DNA from: BJ22 sp031405895
Lineage (GTDB): Bacteria > Planctomycetota > Planctomycetia > Pirellulales > Pirellulaceae
Assembly (NCBI GenBank): GCA_031405895.1
Contig: JANOFL010000312.1
Span: 1-13,045, forward strand
Length of the DNA stretch: 13,045 nucleotides
Reading direction: 5' to 3'
Shown here: piece by piece, positions 10,791 through 13,045 of the stretch
Layout of the letters: each line of letters starts with the position of its first letter
Position numbering within the stretch: position 1 is the first letter of the stretch
Program-made: the position numbers and the translations under genes
The notes under the pieces: model-generated
What the model saw: only the letters and a program-made list of their open reading frames with translations
Database searches by the model: none
Told to the model about the DNA's origin: nothing

Positions 10791-13045
10791 TTACAGCCCC
10801 GCCAAAGCTGGCTGAGTGGGACAATTCGTCACAGAACGCCCGGTCACCTGAACGGTAACGCCCGGTTGGATGAATACGAGGTGGCCGAAAACTGCTTCGC
10901 GCGGCAGCCGGAACGAGGCCATCACCGCGCGCTGGTAGAGCGCCAGCTGCGGCTCGTAAATGCGGGCCCGGTTCGCGACAGCGGCCGCGGGAATCGCATC
11001 GGTCTTGAAATCGACCAGTTCCGCCGCGATCAGCCGCTGGCCTTCGCGGACAAGACAGAGCCGGTCAATGACGGCCTCCATCAGCCCTTCGTCGAGCGAA
11101 ACCACGAGCCGGCATTCGTTGAGCACTTCCACCGCGAGTGCTTCGAGCAGCGTCCGCGACGGTGCCAGGACCTTCTCGCGGACATGATCCAGGTAAAGCG
11201 GCAAGTCGAGCCACGTCCGGATGGCTGGCAACCGGATCCACTCCTGGAATGAGGCAACCAGCGACTTTGCGGCCGTGCCGTCGAGCCCCGCTTCGAGGGC
11301 CAGCGATTGCAGTTCGTCCAGGCGGGGCAGTTCGGTCATCCACCTGGTTCGCTCAAGAAACTTGTGCAGGACCGTTCCCCGCAGGCGCGCCGATTCGCGC
11401 GGCACGGAATCTTCCGCGATGTCACCGGTTTTCGCCGTCGCGGCCGGAGAAAACGGACGCCGGATTGCCTGGGCCGACGGGGCCAGCCATGGCCGTCCCC
11501 GCCCGGAACGCCGAGCGGGAAGAATCGTGATTCGCGGTGTTTCGGAATCGGTCCCGGCGTGGGTTGCCGACACAGAAGCAGCCGCATCATCGACCTTGCC
11601 GAACCAGTCAGGATCACCCCGTTCGAACAGGACGCCCACCTGGCCGACCGCATTGTTGCCCAATGTTCGCAGCAGCAAACCTTCGGCGCTGGTTTGTTCC
11701 GGGCTGGCCTTTGGCCCAACAATCAGCGTCAGATCGCGGACGGCGCGGGTCATCGTCACATAGAGCAGACAGAGCACCTCGCGCACGAGATTCTGTTCGT
11801 GCCAGGCGTGGACCGCGAGCAGTTCCGCCGGCAGAAACTGGCGCTGCTTCTCGGGCAGACAGCGAAGAATCCGGTCAACTCGCCGCGTGGCCGGATCGCG
11901 CGAACAGACGATCGCCGGCTTGTGGCCGGGTGTCCAGGCCGAACTCGATCCGTAAAGCGGAGCGACGACCGCATCAAACTCCAGTCCCTTGGCCTTGTGA
12001 ATCGTCATCACGCGGACGCGGGCGGAGGATGGATCGGGAACTCGCACCGCCGAGGCCCGCGCGACGAAAACCCCCGGCCGCGGACTCCAGTCGAGATCAA
12101 ACTCGTCGGCGAGATTGACCAGCAGCTCGATCCGGCTCCGTTCGCGCTCCGTCGCCTGGTCAAACAACGGCTGCGCCAGCTCCATGAGCGTGGTGCCGTA
12201 ACCCGTCGTGAACAGTCGCTGCCGCAACGTGGCGGACGCGCGGTGGCAAGCCGCGACAAAGGCCTGGTCACTGGTTCCGGCCGGCCCGGCAACCCCCAAC
12301 ACCGACCCCAGCGGAGAATGGCTGACGACGAAGCCCGCGACGGAATCGCCCGGATGGTCGGCCAGCCGGATCGCCGCCAACAGCACATTGACCGCGGCCG
12401 CATCGGTGAGGTGGCTGCCGCCTTCTTCGCTGCAGGCGATCCCCAGCTGACGAAGCCGGAAGATCAGGGGCGTGGCATCCTTGTGAGCCCGCACCAACAG
12501 CCCGATGGTGTTTATCCCGGCCCGCTCAACCAGTCGCTGAACCGCGGCGACAGTCGCGTCTTCGATCCCCGCGCGATGCCTGGCCCCCGCGCTCAACTCT
12601 TCAGTGCCACCCGGTCCAGCCTGGATCAACCGCGCGCAGCCAGGCAATCCTGCGTGGACTGTCGAGTGGGCCTCAAAGCCTATCGCCCATTCGTTGATCG
12701 CGGCCCGGTCGGCATCGCCTTTGGTCGCGGCCTCCCGCAAGTTCCCGAAGACTACATTGACGGCGTCGATCACGGGCTGGGCCGAACGGCGGCTGAGCAG
12801 CAAGCTGGGCGCGTCGACCACAGCATCACCGAGCGCGCCGCGGACTACGTCGAACATTCCGGCTTCGCCGCCGCGCCAGCTGTAGATCGACTGTTTCGGG
12901 TCGCCGACGCAGAAAAAGCTGCCGCCGTGGCCAGGCTGAACGGCACCGCGGGCCAGCGGCTCAAGCACTTCCCACTGGCCGGGGGCAGTGTCCTGGAACT
13001 CGTCGAGCAGCAAGTGTCGGACTTCGTGCCGGAGACGCGATTGCA
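10791..13045 (-). CDS. addA: AddA/RecB-like UvrD-family helicase-nuclease, partial
   Basis: C-terminal 751 residues or so; the N-terminus with the Walker A loop is beyond the right edge. Superfamily 1 helicase motifs in order: LLLDEFQDT (motif II, about 12990-13010), GDPKQSIYSWRGG (III, about 12865-12905), VMTIHKAKGLEFDAVVAPL (V, about 11960-12015) and LLYVTMTRAVRDLTL (VI, about 11730-11770). The C-terminal PD-(D/E)XK nuclease shows LRGTVLHKFLE (about 11350-11385), VIDRL, ELVDFKTD (about 10997-11020) and YEPQLALYQRA (about 10930-10960). Such enzymes resect DNA double-strand breaks for RecA loading and also degrade linear phage DNA. AddA is preferred over RecB from the YxxQLxxY spacing, but the partner gene (AddB) is not in the window. 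It is the first visible gene of the addA-moaC-polyprenyl synthase group. Confidence 0.88.
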   Translation of the reverse strand, partial: QSRLRHEVRHLLLDEFQDTAPGQWEVLEPLARGAVQPGHGGSFFCVGDPKQSIYSWRGGEAGMFDVVRGALGDAVVDAPSLLLSRRSAQPVIDAVNVVFGNLREAATKGDADRAAINEWAIGFEAHSTVHAGLPGCARLIQAGPGGTEELSAGARHRAGIEDATVAAVQRLVERAGINTIGLLVRAHKDATPLIFRLRQLGIACSEEGGSHLTDAAAVNVLLAAIRLADHPGDSVAGFVVSHSPLGSVLGVAGPAGTSDQAFVAACHRASATLRQRLFTTGYGTTLMELAQPLFDQATERERSRIELLVNLADEFDLDWSPRPGVFVARASAVRVPDPSSARVRVMTIHKAKGLEFDAVVAPLYGSSSAWTPGHKPAIVCSRDPATRRVDRILRCLPEKQRQFLPAELLAVHAWHEQNLVREVLCLLYVTMTRAVRDLTLIVGPKASPEQTSAEGLLLRTLGNNAVGQVGVLFERGDPDWFGKVDDAAASVSATHAGTDSETPRITILPARRSGRGRPWLAPSAQAIRRPFSPAATAKTGDIAEDSVPRESARLRGTVLHKFLERTRWMTELPRLDELQSLALEAGLDGTAAKSLVASFQEWIRLPAIRTWLDLPLYLDHVREKVLAPSRTLLEALAVEVLNECRLVVSLDEGLMEAVIDRLCLVREGQRLIAAELVDFKTDAIPAAAVANRARIYEPQLALYQRAVMASFRLPREAVFGHLVFIQPGVTVQVTGRSVTNCPTQPALAGL

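Overview
The window looks like a chromosomal segment of a high-GC planctomycete (Planctomycetota). This rests on the integrase style (an arm-binding N-terminus with a GRDFYLGTYGS-type stretch), the signal-peptide/coiled-coil/beta-barrel porin, and intergenic repeats that I recall from that phylum. It is an assignment from protein style and not a database match.

Left part (1-3000, minus strand): a CobW/P47K-type metal-chaperone GTPase, cut by the window edge, lies directly behind a MarC-like membrane protein; the two probably form an operon. A broken IS30-family transposase fragment separates them from an outer-membrane porin gene that has its own leader.

Middle part (about 3100-8200): an accretion zone at a tRNA-Pro(CGG) gene (8122-8196, minus). 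The anticodon-to-3'-end half of this tRNA is duplicated at 4065-4110 (46 bp, one mismatch). This marks a 4.06-kb insertion between 4065 and 8165. The insertion carries a 55-residue Cys-rich protein, about 0.9 kb of G-skewed diverged repeats, a frameshifted lipoprotein gene, an AbiEi/AbiEii type IV toxin-antitoxin operon with a probable leaderless promoter and overlapping inverted repeat, and a 62-residue integrase-like N-terminal remnant next to the tRNA. Beyond the duplicated half-tRNA lies a second integrase gene, truncated before its catalytic domain, in the same orientation and at about the same distance from its tRNA-derived sequence. The simplest reading is two successive integrations into one tRNA gene, both now without a visible complete integrase.

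Right part (8200-13045): ordinary chromosomal genes. A DedA/YqaA-type membrane protein (plus) converges on a minus-strand cluster of an AddA/RecB-like helicase-nuclease (N-terminus off the window), moaC (molybdenum cofactor synthesis) and a long-chain polyprenyl diphosphate synthase. A 23-bp imperfect inverted repeat sits between the convergent genes. The start of the polyprenyl synthase is unresolved.

The likely novel content is the tandem tRNA-Pro element and its toxin-antitoxin cargo with the uncharacterised repeat block. The rest looks conserved and conventional.
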